Assembly (NCBI GenBank): GCA_016222805.1
Contig: JACRQG010000008.1
Span: 62,001 to 126,000, forward strand
Direction: 5' to 3'
DNA: 64,000 bases
Source of the DNA: Verrucomicrobiota bacterium
Lineage (GTDB): Bacteria; Verrucomicrobiota; Verrucomicrobiia; Opitutales; Opitutaceae
The position numbers and the translations under genes were made by a program. The notes beneath the pieces were generated by a model that made no database searches, was not told where the DNA came from, and was given only the letters and a program-made list of their open reading frames with translations. This document shows, in pieces, positions 52,221 through 60,592 of the stretch; position 1 is the stretch's first letter; every line of letters begins with the position of its first letter.

Positions 52221-53108
52221 TCAGGGAATCTTCAGCACGGTCCCGACCTTCAGGGGGGCGTTCACCCGCGGGACGGCCCCGGGATTCGCCGCCACAATCG
52301 CCTCCACCTTCACGTTGTAGCGCCGGGCGATGCCGTAGAGAGTGTCCTTGGGCGCGACCGTGTGCGTCCGGCCCGCGGCGGCCTTGGGCGCCGCCGTCGA
52401 ACCGCGGGTCGCCGCGCCCGCGGCCGGAGTGCCCCGCTGCACCATGGGTGCCGCCGGACGATCGGCGTCGCGTCCGGCCTCCGTCGCCGTCGCTTCCGGG
52501 CGTTTCTGAGCCCCGAGCACCGCCGCGACGGGAGGCGGCGATACCGGCGCCGGGGCAATCACCTCGGGTGGCAGCGTGATCATCCGGGGCAGCCGGCTCA
52601 CCGGCATCGCCCCGCCGCCACGCAACACGGCCACTTCCGCCCGCAGTTCCTCGTTCTCCCGGCGCAGCTTCCCCACCTCCTCGTCCACGGCCATGCGGAC
52701 GGACTGGTCCTCGAGCGGACGGCCGGGCAGCGTCCGGGCAAACTCGCGCTTGGCGGCCTCCACCATCCCGAGCACATACGGGGTCTGTTTCGAATTCGGA
52801 TGGGCCTTCAGGTAGCGGCGGAAATGGTAGCACGCCGCCAGCGGATCCTTCGAGTGGTTGAGATAGATCAGTCCGGCCTCGAGGTGCGACTCCGGCGACG
52901 GGTTCTCGCCCCGCCGGTCAATCACCTTGAGGAAGGCGTTGAGCGCCTCGGCATTCCGCCCCTGCTTCTGGAGTTGCTTGCCCTGGACGTAGAGCGGCTC
53001 GTCCGTCTCGGCGGGAAGCGGCGCCCCATCCCGGTCCGCGCACCCGGCCACCAGAAACAGCACCGCCAGCAGCAAGGTGGCGGGCAGGAGGCGGTGAGCG
53101 GTGATCAC
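52221..53108 (-). CDS. LysM lipoprotein with tetratricopeptide-like region
   Basis: 295 residues with a GTG start. The lipobox is LFLVAGC (Cys about 23). Residues about 40-130 are TPR-like helices (YVQGKQLQKQGRNAEALNAF, LEAGLIYLNHS). A short coiled coil follows (VGKLRRENEELRAEVAVLRG), then a Pro/Ala-rich linker and a C-terminal LysM domain (about 248-294, HTVAPKDTLYGIARRYNVKV). LysM binds peptidoglycan, so the protein probably links outer membrane and wall. It lies 12 bases before the aminotransferase start on the same strand and is divergent from kdsD with 73 bases between starts. Confidence 0.88.
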   Translation of the reverse strand: MITAHRLLPATLLLAVLFLVAGCADRDGAPLPAETDEPLYVQGKQLQKQGRNAEALNAFLKVIDRRGENPSPESHLEAGLIYLNHSKDPLAACYHFRRYLKAHPNSKQTPYVLGMVEAAKREFARTLPGRPLEDQSVRMAVDEEVGKLRRENEELRAEVAVLRGGGAMPVSRLPRMITLPPEVIAPAPVSPPPVAAVLGAQKRPEATATEAGRDADRPAAPMVQRGTPAAGAATRGSTAAPKAAAGRTHTVAPKDTLYGIARRYNVKVEAIVAANPGAVPRVNAPLKVGTVLKIP

Positions 53109-53181
53109 GACGGAAAAGGAATTGAACGGGCAATCGATCGGCCCAAAATCCGCACCTCCTTACCGACGACTCAAACCCTAA

Positions 53182-54171
53182 ATGGCGCTGACCACGAATT
53201 CCGTTCTCGCCCGAGCCCGCTCCTGCATCCGGATCGAACGAGACGCGCTGGCCGCCACTGCCCGGGGACTGGGAGCGGAGTTTGTCGCCACCGCGCGGGC
53301 GGTGGAGAAAGCCGTCGCCCAGGGCCGCAAACTCATCTTCACCGGAGTCGGCAAGAGCGCCCACATCGCGGGCAAGATCGCCGCCACCTTCAACAGCACC
53401 GGCGTTTCCTCCTGCTTCCTTGACGCGACCCAGGCCCTGCACGGCGACCTCGGACTCGTGGAGGAGGGCGATCTCGCCTTCCTCCTCAGCAACAGCGGCC
53501 AGTCGGACGAGATCCTGCGCCTCTTGCCGATGCTGCGCCGCTTTGGGGTCGGCATCGTGGCCTTCACCGGCACGCCCGACTCTGACCTGGCGCGGGCGGC
53601 GGATCACCGGCTGATCTACCGGGTGCCCCGCGAGGCCTGCCCGCTCCGGCTCGCCCCTACGGCCAGCACGACCGCCGCGCTCGCCCTGGGCGACGCGCTG
53701 GCCATGGTGCTGCTGCAGGCGCGGGGTCTCACCCGCGACGACTTCGCCCGCTACCACCCCGCCGGCAACCTGGGCCGGGTCCTTCTCCTGCGCGTCCGGG
53801 ACATCATGCGCACCGGCGATCGCTTTCCGGTCGCATCGGTCCGCGTCTCCACCCAGGACGCGATCCTGGCGATGACCAAGGCGAAGAGCGGCAGCATCGC
53901 CCTGGTGGACCCGCGCACCAGGGTCCTGCGCGGCATCCTCACCGACGGCGATTTCCGCCGCAGCGCCCTCGCCGCCCCCGATTTCCTGCGCCGGCCGGTG
54001 TCCGAGTTCATGACGCGCCGCCCGAAGGTCATCGGCGAGGATGCGCTCGGAGTGGACGCGCTGCGGTTGTTCGAGACCTACCGCATCGATGACCTGATCG
54101 TGGTGGACGCGCGGCGCCGCCCGGTCGGGCTCGTCGACAGCCAGGATCTCCCCAAGTTGAAGATCGTGTGA
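53182..54171 (+). CDS. kdsD: Arabinose-5-phosphate isomerase, KdsD/KpsF type
   Basis: 329 residues. The N-terminal SIS domain (about 25-185) has GRKLIFTGVGKSAHIAGKIA with the sugar-phosphate loop, LHGDLG, and LLSNSGQSDEI. Two CBS domains follow (about 205-329, from VRDIMRTGDRFPVASV to [13 protein letters not shown]). The protein interconverts ribulose-5-phosphate and arabinose-5-phosphate, the first step to Kdo for lipopolysaccharide, so the organism probably makes Kdo-containing LPS. The length is typical. Its stop overlaps the GTG start of the oxidoreductase gene (54168-54171), implying coupled translation. Confidence 0.93.
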   Translation: MALTTNSVLARARSCIRIERDALAATARGLGAEFVATARAVEKAVAQGRKLIFTGVGKSAHIAGKIAATFNSTGVSSCFLDATQALHGDLGLVEEGDLAFLLSNSGQSDEILRLLPMLRRFGVGIVAFTGTPDSDLARAADHRLIYRVPREACPLRLAPTASTTAALALGDALAMVLLQARGLTRDDFARYHPAGNLGRVLLLRVRDIMRTGDRFPVASVRVSTQDAILAMTKAKSGSIALVDPRTRVLRGILTDGDFRRSALAAPDFLRRPVSEFMTRRPKVIGEDALGVDALRLFETYRIDDLIVVDARRRPVGLVDSQDLPKLKIV

Positions 54172-55418
54172 AGCCCCCTCTGCGCATCGGCATCATCGGA
54201 ATGGGCGGCTTCGCCGGCTCGCACCACCGCGCCGTGCTTCGGCTGGAGGAACGCGGACACGCCCGGCTTGTGGCCACCTGCGATCCCCACGCCGATTCCT
54301 TCGCGGTGGAACAGCGCGAATGGCACCTCGCCAGCCGAGGCGTGCGCGTCTTCCACGACTACCGCGCCCTGCTGGACGCCTGTCACGCGCAGCTCGATCT
54401 GGTGGTCGTGCCGACGCCGATCCAGCTCCACGCCGAGATGCACGCCGCCGCGGTTTCCCTCGGTCTGCCCGTGTACCTGGAGAAACCGCCGACCCTGGAT
54501 TACGCGGAGCTGGAGCGCATGATTGCGGCCGACTCCCGGGCGCGCCGGCAGTCGTTTGTGGGGTTCAATTTCATCATCGAGCGGCACCGGCTCGCGCTGA
54601 AGGAGCGCCTGCTGGCCGGGGAGTTCGGCGCCCTGCGCGGCGCCACGCTCACGGCCCTGTGGCCGCGGCCCGGCTCCTATTTCTCGCGCAACCAGTGGGC
54701 CGGCCGCCTCCGGATTGACGGGCGGATCGTCCTCGATTCCTGCTTCGGCAACGCGATGGCTCACTTCGTCCACAATCTCCTTTTCTGGGCGGGAGGCGCG
54801 GGGCTCTTCAGCTGGGCGCAACTCGCGGCGGTGCGCGCCGAACTCTACCGGGCCCACGCCATCGAGGGCGCGGACACCTTCTTCGTCGAGGCCGATTCCA
54901 CGCTCGGCGTGACCCTGCGCTTTGCGACGACCCACGCCTGCTCCGGGGCCAGCTCCCACTGCGAAATGGTGCTCTGCGAGAAAGCGGTGATCCGCTACTC
55001 GGTCGGCAGCCACTGCGAAGTCCGCTGGAACGACGGGCGCGTGGAGCGGACCCCGCTGGAGCCCTTCGATGCGCTGAGCGAAAACCACCTCGAATACTAC
55101 CGCTACCTGCGCGGCGAGGGCGAACGGCCGGCGACCTCGCTCGCTGACTGCCGGCCCTTCGTGGCGCTCAACGACCTGGCGCACATCTCGAGCCGCCGCA
55201 TCTCCGCGATCCCCGCCCGGCAGGTGAGCACGGTGCGCGACGAGAAGGAGCAGAAGGACTACCTGCACGTTGCCGGCATGACCGCGGCTCACGAGAGTTT
55301 CCTGGTCAAGGGCCTCTGGCCGGGACAGCACGGCTGGGAGCGCGAACCAGGGGAAGTCGCGACCCCCGCCGAGATCGGGCGCTTCCACGAGACCGTCGAC
55401 GCGATGCTGGGGCGGTGA
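54168..55418 (+). CDS. Gfo/Idh/MocA-family oxidoreductase
   Basis: 416 residues starting with GTG at 54168, four bases before the kdsD stop ends. The N-terminal Rossmann domain shows [13 protein letters not shown] and [14 protein letters not shown]. The catalytic-region motif is [10 protein letters not shown] (the usual EKP Lys). The C-terminal domain carries [20 protein letters not shown] with the family's Asp/His-type residues. It uses NAD(P) to oxidise or reduce a sugar or related polyol. Coupling to kdsD hints at a role in envelope sugar supply, but the substrate is not evident. Confidence 0.88.
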   Translation: MKPPLRIGIIGMGGFAGSHHRAVLRLEERGHARLVATCDPHADSFAVEQREWHLASRGVRVFHDYRALLDACHAQLDLVVVPTPIQLHAEMHAAAVSLGLPVYLEKPPTLDYAELERMIAADSRARRQSFVGFNFIIERHRLALKERLLAGEFGALRGATLTALWPRPGSYFSRNQWAGRLRIDGRIVLDSCFGNAMAHFVHNLLFWAGGAGLFSWAQLAAVRAELYRAHAIEGADTFFVEADSTLGVTLRFATTHACSGASSHCEMVLCEKAVIRYSVGSHCEVRWNDGRVERTPLEPFDALSENHLEYYRYLRGEGERPATSLADCRPFVALNDLAHISSRRISAIPARQVSTVRDEKEQKDYLHVAGMTAAHESFLVKGLWPGQHGWEREPGEVATPAEIGRFHETVDAMLGR

Positions 55419-55543
55419 GGCCCCGCCGCTCCGGCAGGCCAGCCAAAGACGCGGCGCCGGCAGGAAAAGGAAAACGGCCGCTTCCCGCGCCCACTCCGCC
55501 GTCGCCTTTACACCGGAGGAATTCCGGCAAAGCTGGAGCCCTT

Positions 55544-57187
55544 ATGGCTACGCCATCCTTCTTCTACCAGGATCCGCTTCCGCTCGGTCCCGATGGGACC
55601 GAATACCGCCTGCTCTCCCGCGAAGGAGTGAGCACCTCGTTGTTCGAGGGCCAGGAGATGCTCAAGGTGGCGCCGGAGGCGCTCGCGTACCTCACGCAAC
55701 AGGCGTTTCACGACACGTCCTTCTACCTGCGGACCGCGCATCTCCAGCAGGTCGCCGCCATCCTCGAGGACCCCGAGGCCTCGGCCAACGACCGCTACGT
55801 CGCGCTCACCCTCCTGAAGAACGCCGAGATCTCCGCCGAGGGGATCCTGCCGATGTGCCAGGATACCGGCACCGCGGCGGTTTTCGCCAAGAAGGGCCAG
55901 CAGGTCTGGACCGGCGCGAACGACGCCGAGTGGATCTCGCGCGGCGTGTACGAGTGTTTCACGAAGGAGAACCTCCGGTACTCGCAAACCGCGGCGCTCG
56001 ACATGTGGAACGAGGTGAACACCAACACCAACCTCCCGGCCCAGATCGATGTGATGGCGGCCGAGGGCGCCAAATACGAGTTCCTCTTCGTCGCGAAGGG
56101 CGGCGGCTCGGCGAACAAGATGTTCCTCTTCCAGGAAACGAAGGCGCTGCTCAACCCGAAGAGCTTCGAGAAGTTCGTCGCGGACAAGCTGCCGTTGCTC
56201 GGCACCGCCGCGTGCCCGCCCTACCATCTTGTCTTTGTCGTCGGCGGCACCAGCGCGGAAGCCTGCATGAAGACGCTCAAGCTCGCCACGGCGAAGTACC
56301 TCGACGCGCTGCCCACGACCGGCAACGAGCACGGCCGGGCCTTCCGCGACCTCGCGATGGAGGAAAAGGTGCTGCAGGCCGCCCGCGCGACCGGCATCGG
56401 CGCCCAGTTCGGCGGCAAGTACTTCGCCCTCGACGTGAGGGTGGTGCGCCTCCCCCGCCACGGCGCCAGCTGCCCGGTCGCCATGGGCGTTTCCTGCAGC
56501 GCCGACCGCAACATCCGCGGCAAGATCACCCGCGACGGCATCTTCCTCGAGAAGGTGGACACGAACCCGGGCCGCTTCATTCCCGCCGCCAGCCGCACCT
56601 GGAAGGACGACCAGATCGTGCGCATCGATCTCAACCGGCCGATGCCGCAGGTCCTCGCGGAGCTCTCCAAGTACCCCGTGACGACCCGCGTGCTGCTCAA
56701 CGGGCCCTTGATCGTCGCCCGCGACATCGCCCACGCCAAGCTGAAGGAGCGTCTCGATGCCGGCCAGGGGCTGCCCCAGTACTTCAAGGATCACCCGGTG
56801 TACTACGCCGGCCCGGCCAAGAAGCCCACCGGGTACGCCTCCGGTTCCTTCGGTCCCACGACCGCTGGGCGGATGGACAGCTACGTGGATCTCTTCCAGG
56901 CGCAGGGCGGATCGATGGTGATGGTCGCCAAGGGCAACCGCGGCGTCGCGGTGACCAACGCCTGCAAGAAATACGGCGGCTTTTACCTCGGCAGCATCGG
57001 CGGACCGGCCGCGATCCTCGCCAAGGAAAACATCAAGCGCGTCGAGGTCATCGAGTACCCGGAACTCGGCATGGAGGCGATTTGGAAGATCGATGTCGTC
57101 GATTTCCCGGCGTTCATCCTCGTCGACGACAAGGGCAACGACTTCTTCGTGAACGGCTGCGGCGCTTGCCTGCCGGCCAAACACTGA
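55544..57187 (+). CDS. fumA: Class I fumarate hydratase, Fe-S type
   Basis: 547 residues from the ATG at 55544, with GGAG five bases ahead. The three [4Fe-4S] ligands fall at the same numbers as in E. coli FumA: Cys105 (PMCQDTGT), Cys224 (TAACPPYH) and Cys318 (GVSCSADRN). Both the N-terminal catalytic and C-terminal swivelling domains are present ([20 protein letters not shown]), so this is the single-chain form. It interconverts fumarate and malate in the TCA cycle, and it is oxygen-sensitive. The open frame upstream of the ATG has no family similarity. It is convergent with yjbQ across a perfect hairpin. Confidence 0.95.
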   Translation: MATPSFFYQDPLPLGPDGTEYRLLSREGVSTSLFEGQEMLKVAPEALAYLTQQAFHDTSFYLRTAHLQQVAAILEDPEASANDRYVALTLLKNAEISAEGILPMCQDTGTAAVFAKKGQQVWTGANDAEWISRGVYECFTKENLRYSQTAALDMWNEVNTNTNLPAQIDVMAAEGAKYEFLFVAKGGGSANKMFLFQETKALLNPKSFEKFVADKLPLLGTAACPPYHLVFVVGGTSAEACMKTLKLATAKYLDALPTTGNEHGRAFRDLAMEEKVLQAARATGIGAQFGGKYFALDVRVVRLPRHGASCPVAMGVSCSADRNIRGKITRDGIFLEKVDTNPGRFIPAASRTWKDDQIVRIDLNRPMPQVLAELSKYPVTTRVLLNGPLIVARDIAHAKLKERLDAGQGLPQYFKDHPVYYAGPAKKPTGYASGSFGPTTAGRMDSYVDLFQAQGGSMVMVAKGNRGVAVTNACKKYGGFYLGSIGGPAAILAKENIKRVEVIEYPELGMEAIWKIDVVDFPAFILVDDKGNDFFVNGCGACLPAKH

Positions 57188-57221
57188 GCCCGCGCCCGGG
57201 AAGGAGGCCGCGCTGGCGCCA

Positions 57222-57245
57222 CGGGCTCGCGATCGAGCGAGCCCG
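57222..57245. terminator. Candidate bidirectional terminator between fumA and yjbQ
   Basis: cgggctcgc-gatcga-gcgagcccg, a perfect 9-base-pair stem between convergent genes. No T-run on either side. Confidence 0.5.
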
Positions 57246-57260
57246 CACCGCCCCGCGTAC

Positions 57261-57680
57261 TCATTCTCCCAGGACCGTGATCACCACGCGCCGCGTGTGG
57301 GCGGCGCGGCGGTGTTCCCAGAGGAAGATTCCCTGCCAGGTGCCGAGGAGCATCGCCCCTCCGGCCACCGGCACCGTTTCGCTGGTGCGCGTCAGGGCCA
57401 TCTTGATGTGGCTGGGCATGTCGTCCGGTCCTTCCAGCGTGTGCCGGAAATCGGGGTCGTTGTCCGGGACGAGACGGTCCATCCACGCTTCCAGATCCCG
57501 GCGGGCCGAAGGGTCGGCGTTCTCCATGATCACCAGGGAACAGCTCGTGTGCTGACAGAAGACGGTCACCACTCCCTGGGTGACCCTGCTGCGCTCCACC
57601 TCGCGGGCCACCAGGTGCGTGATCTCGTAGGTACCGGCGCCCCGGGTGGAAATCTCCAGAGTCTCCTGATGAACGGACAT
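57261..57680 (-). CDS. yjbQ: YjbQ/UPF0047 family protein (TIGR00149)
   Basis: 139 residues from the ATG at 57680, the start that matches the family's usual N-terminus; the frame is open to 57728. Motifs are VTVFCQHTSCSLVIMENADP, SHIKMALTRTSETVPVAGG and LLGTWQGIFLWEHR, the last being the conserved family end. YjbQ proteins show weak thiamine-phosphate-synthase activity in vitro; the physiological role is not settled. It is the last of four minus-strand genes running from the polyprenyl synthase gene, 61 bases after the anti-sigma-like gene. Confidence 0.93.
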   Translation of the reverse strand: MSVHQETLEISTRGAGTYEITHLVAREVERSRVTQGVVTVFCQHTSCSLVIMENADPSARRDLEAWMDRLVPDNDPDFRHTLEGPDDMPSHIKMALTRTSETVPVAGGAMLLGTWQGIFLWEHRRAAHTRRVVITVLGE

Positions 57681-57741
57681 GAGGAAGCGAAAGCCGGCCT
57701 TCCCGACTACGGAGTCGTTCTCCGCCACCCGGAGGGCGGCG

Positions 57742-58599
57742 CTAGAACTTGACGTTTACCCCCGCTCCACGGGCGCCGAAGCGCTGGATCTGCTCGTAGA
57801 GTTGCTCCTCCGACAGGCGGCTGGCTGCCCGCTCGGTGGAGCGCATCGCATTCTCGACGGAAGCCATCGAAACCATCGCGGTGAGAATTCGGGAACCCCG
57901 GCGCTCCGCCGGAGGCGTAATCTGCCGCAACGGCTCGATCGCCGGCCGGGCCGACGTCGTCCGCGCTTCCAGGCGACTGAAACCATTGGCTCCACCAAGC
58001 AGGGTTGAGGCGAGGACCACCTCGGAGGTCGGTGTCGCTCCGACACCCGTCTCCACGTGCAAGCCGCTCCCGGCCGAACCTGCCTCGATTCCCGTATCGG
58101 GCGGAACACCCAGGAGCGGAACCAGCCGCGCGGCTTCCGCCGCCGACGCCACCACCAAATCCTCGCGCGCGACGGATGACTCCACCATCGCTGCTCCGCG
58201 GGTGGTCCCCAACGCCGATTCGGCCGCGACCTCACGGGCAACGGGTGCCGGCGACTCAAGCCGGCTCGCCTCGCCCTGCGGTTCCGCCATCACCGGCGTC
58301 TGCCCCGGCGCATGTCCCGGCTCCACGGTGGTCACGGGGGAGTACCCGACCCGCACTGAAACAAAGGTGAGCGCCACGACCGCGGCCGCCCCGAGGGGAA
58401 GATGATACCGCTTCACGCCTGCAAACACCCGGGCCAGCGACAGTTCCTGCCACCACGGCCGACGTTCCACCAAGGCCGCCAGTTGCTTGGCCCGCAATTG
58501 CCGATCAAAATCAGCCCAGAAGCCCGGCTCCGGCCGCTCACAGCGCTTCAGCCGCAGTAAATCCTCCAAGGTGACCGGCCGTTTCTTTTCCGGATTCAT
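57742..58599 (-). CDS. Putative anti-sigma factor, membrane-bound, non-ZAS type
   Basis: 285 residues. The ATG overlaps the sigma-factor stop (58596-58599), so the two are translated together. The N-terminal cytoplasmic part (about 1-70) carries LEDLLRLKRCERPEPGFWAD then FDRQLRAKQLAALVE and no zinc-binding HxxxCxxC, so it is not a classical ZAS anti-sigma. One membrane segment (LPLGAAAVVALTFVSV, about 71-86) is followed by a long Ala/Pro/Ser-rich periplasmic region with few predicted folded elements and a C-terminal SRLSEEQLYEQIQRFGARGA. The role as anti-sigma is inferred from coupling and topology. Confidence 0.72.
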   Translation of the reverse strand: MNPEKKRPVTLEDLLRLKRCERPEPGFWADFDRQLRAKQLAALVERRPWWQELSLARVFAGVKRYHLPLGAAAVVALTFVSVRVGYSPVTTVEPGHAPGQTPVMAEPQGEASRLESPAPVAREVAAESALGTTRGAAMVESSVAREDLVVASAAEAARLVPLLGVPPDTGIEAGSAGSGLHVETGVGATPTSEVVLASTLLGGANGFSRLEARTTSARPAIEPLRQITPPAERRGSRILTAMVSMASVENAMRSTERAASRLSEEQLYEQIQRFGARGAGVNVKF

Positions 58600-59234
58600 C
58601 GGCGGAGATACGGCTGCAGCTCGGATTGCAGCAACTGCTTGGCATAATGCAGGCGCGACCGAACGGTGCCCACGGAGCACCCCATCACTTCGGCAATCTC
58701 TTGATGGCTGAGGCCATCGATCTCGAACAAAGTCACCACGGTACGATGCTTGATAGACAGTTTCTGCATCGCGTCGTTCAATTTTTCCTGAAGCTCCCGG
58801 ACGAAGGCATCCCGGTCCGCCCCGGCTTTCTCCGTGAGGGCGTCCATAATCTCCCGGGCAACCGGTTCATCGGAATCGACGCGATCCAGGCTGAAGAATG
58901 CCTTCAGGCGGGCCTTGCGCAGGTGGCTCAGGGTGGAATTGACCGCGATCCGGTAGAGCCAGGTGAAGAAGGACGATTGCCCGCCAAAGCGATGAATCGA
59001 CTGAAATGCCTTGATGAAAGCATCCTGCGTAAGATCAGCCGCGTCCTCCCGGTTGGAGGTCAGGTTGTAGATGACCCCGTACACCCGCTCCCGGTACTTC
59101 AGGATTAGCCGGTCGAAGGCCGCCACATCCCCGGCCTGCACCCGTCGGACGACCTCCAGATCGGCATCCGCCTCCAACTGTCGTTCCGGCGACGCGACCA
59201 GCGTCTTGCCGAGGACTTTGGTGGCTTCGATCAC
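58596..59234 (-). CDS. ECF-type RNA polymerase sigma factor
   Basis: 212 residues starting with GTG at 59234. Region 2 is AFDRLILKYRERVYGVIYNL then DAADLTQDAFIKAFQSIHRF (DNA melting and -10 recognition). Region 4 is LSIKHRTVVTLFEIDGLSHQ then EIAEVMGCSVGTVRSRLHYA (helix-turn-helix for -35 binding). It is followed by the coupled anti-sigma-like gene, the usual ECF arrangement for envelope or stress response. It lies 56 bases after the polyprenyl synthase stop on the same strand. Confidence 0.93.
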   Translation of the reverse strand: MIEATKVLGKTLVASPERQLEADADLEVVRRVQAGDVAAFDRLILKYRERVYGVIYNLTSNREDAADLTQDAFIKAFQSIHRFGGQSSFFTWLYRIAVNSTLSHLRKARLKAFFSLDRVDSDEPVAREIMDALTEKAGADRDAFVRELQEKLNDAMQKLSIKHRTVVTLFEIDGLSHQEIAEVMGCSVGTVRSRLHYAKQLLQSELQPYLRR

Positions 59235-59290
59235 GGTGCTAGGGAAGCCCAGGCGACGGGTTGGCGCAAATCGAAAACAAGTGCCGCCGC

Positions 59291-60367
59291 CTACATCGGC
59301 CGGCGCAGCCCGGCCACCTGGCCCTGGAGGACATCACACAGGCCGAGCAACAGCGCGGTCGGCTCATGGCGCGGCCACGGCCGGAGCGCGTCGCCCGCCG
59401 CGCCGATCTCCGTCTCCACTGCTCCCGCCACCTCCGCAAACACGTCCAGTTCCCCCATCTGCCGGAGGCGCAGGGCGAGCTGCGGCGGAGATTTCCCGGC
59501 GATTTCCGACCGGAGGGCCGCCGCCTCCGCGGCCGGCAGGCGCTCCAGCAGGGACAGGAGCGGCAGCGTCAGCTTGCCGCTCGCCAAATCGGTGCCGAGG
59601 GTCTTGCCGATCCGCTGCTCCTCGCCGAAGAAATCCACCAGGTCGTCAAAGATCTGATACGCGATGCCGAGGTGCCGGCCGAACCGGCTGGCCGCCTCGA
59701 CGAAACCGGGCTCATAACCCGCCAGCCGCGCGCCCAGCGCGCAGGAGACCCGGAAGAGTTCGGCGGTCTTCAGGTCCACAATCCGGTGGTAATCCGCGCG
59801 CGTGACGTCGGTCGAGCGCCGGCGCAGCGTCTGGACAATCTCCCCGGCGCACACCCGGCGCATGGAATCCGACACCGCCGCGCAGACCTCCGTGGTTGGG
59901 TACTGCGTGGTCAGGTGCAACGCGTGCGCGAACAGCGCGTCGCCCAGGAGCACCGCCGCGGTCGGACCATACTCGCGCGCGGCCGTGCGCCGGCTGCGCC
60001 GCATGTCGGCCTCGTCCATGATGTCGTCGTGGACGAGCGTGGCGAGATGCACGAGCTCGACGACCGCCGCGACCCGCACGAGATCCGGCTCCACCTGGCC
60101 ACCGTTCCGCCAGCCGCTGAGGAAGACCAGGGCGGGCCGGATCCGCTTGCCCGAGGTGTCGATGCAGTACTCGACCATCGCGCGGATCTCGGGCTCGAAC
60201 GAGCCCAGCTGGCCGTGCAGATAGCGATCCAGCTCCGTCAGATGCGGGGCCAGCAGCGAAAACACGCCGGCAAACGCATGCGAACGCGCGGAGGGCGAAG
60301 GAGCAGCCGCCACCGGATCCGCGGATGCGGGGCCGGTTTCCGCCAGAGGGGAACGCGCGCTGCTCAT
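59291..60367 (-). CDS. Trans-isoprenyl (polyprenyl) diphosphate synthase
   Basis: 358 residues from the ATG at 60367; a longer frame to 60460 has no support. The first Asp-rich motif is HDDIMDEADMRR (Asp114/115) and the second IFDDLVDFFGEE (Asp241/242), with GKRIRPALVFLSG and GKLTLPLLSLLE, typical of IspB/HepT-like chain-elongating synthases. It makes the isoprenoid side chain of quinones or a related polyprenyl diphosphate. The first residues before the FARM lack bulky aromatic pairs, so a long chain is likely. It is first in the minus-strand run that includes the sigma/anti-sigma pair. Confidence 0.9.
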   Translation of the reverse strand: MSSARSPLAETGPASADPVAAAPSPSARSHAFAGVFSLLAPHLTELDRYLHGQLGSFEPEIRAMVEYCIDTSGKRIRPALVFLSGWRNGGQVEPDLVRVAAVVELVHLATLVHDDIMDEADMRRSRRTAAREYGPTAAVLLGDALFAHALHLTTQYPTTEVCAAVSDSMRRVCAGEIVQTLRRRSTDVTRADYHRIVDLKTAELFRVSCALGARLAGYEPGFVEAASRFGRHLGIAYQIFDDLVDFFGEEQRIGKTLGTDLASGKLTLPLLSLLERLPAAEAAALRSEIAGKSPPQLALRLRQMGELDVFAEVAGAVETEIGAAGDALRPWPRHEPTALLLGLCDVLQGQVAGLRRPM

Positions 60368-60489
60368 GATCGTGGGACGGTAGGAACGAATTCCGAAATG
60401 ACCAATCAATAGTCGCGTCGATTGCGGCACCGGCGGGCAGACCGGTTCTTCACCCGCCAAGCGGAAGCCAGCGGCGCGCTGCTCAAACG

Positions 60490-60509
60490 CCGCCGGGCGC
60501 TTCCGGCGG
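60490..60509. repeat. Perfect GC-rich inverted repeat in the gap after the polyprenyl synthase start
   Basis: ccgccgg-gcgctt-ccggcgg, a 7-base-pair stem, inside the 225-base gap between the polyprenyl synthase start and the 3' end of the giant gene. It could end transcription of the giant gene or be one more dispersed hairpin. Confidence 0.35.
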
Positions 60510-60551
60510 TGGGAAAACCGCCGCTCCGGCCGGCTGGCGGCCTGCAGACCC

Positions 60552-60575
60552 GGGCCGCACCAGGGAGTGCGGCCC
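60552..60575 (-). terminator. Candidate terminator of the giant Ig-repeat gene
   Basis: gggccgcac (60552-60560), loop caggga, gtgcggccc (60567-60575): a perfect 9-base-pair stem 18 bases after the stop codon of the minus-strand gene. No T-run follows. Confidence 0.5.
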
Positions 60576-60592
60576 AGGGAACGGATCGCGCC

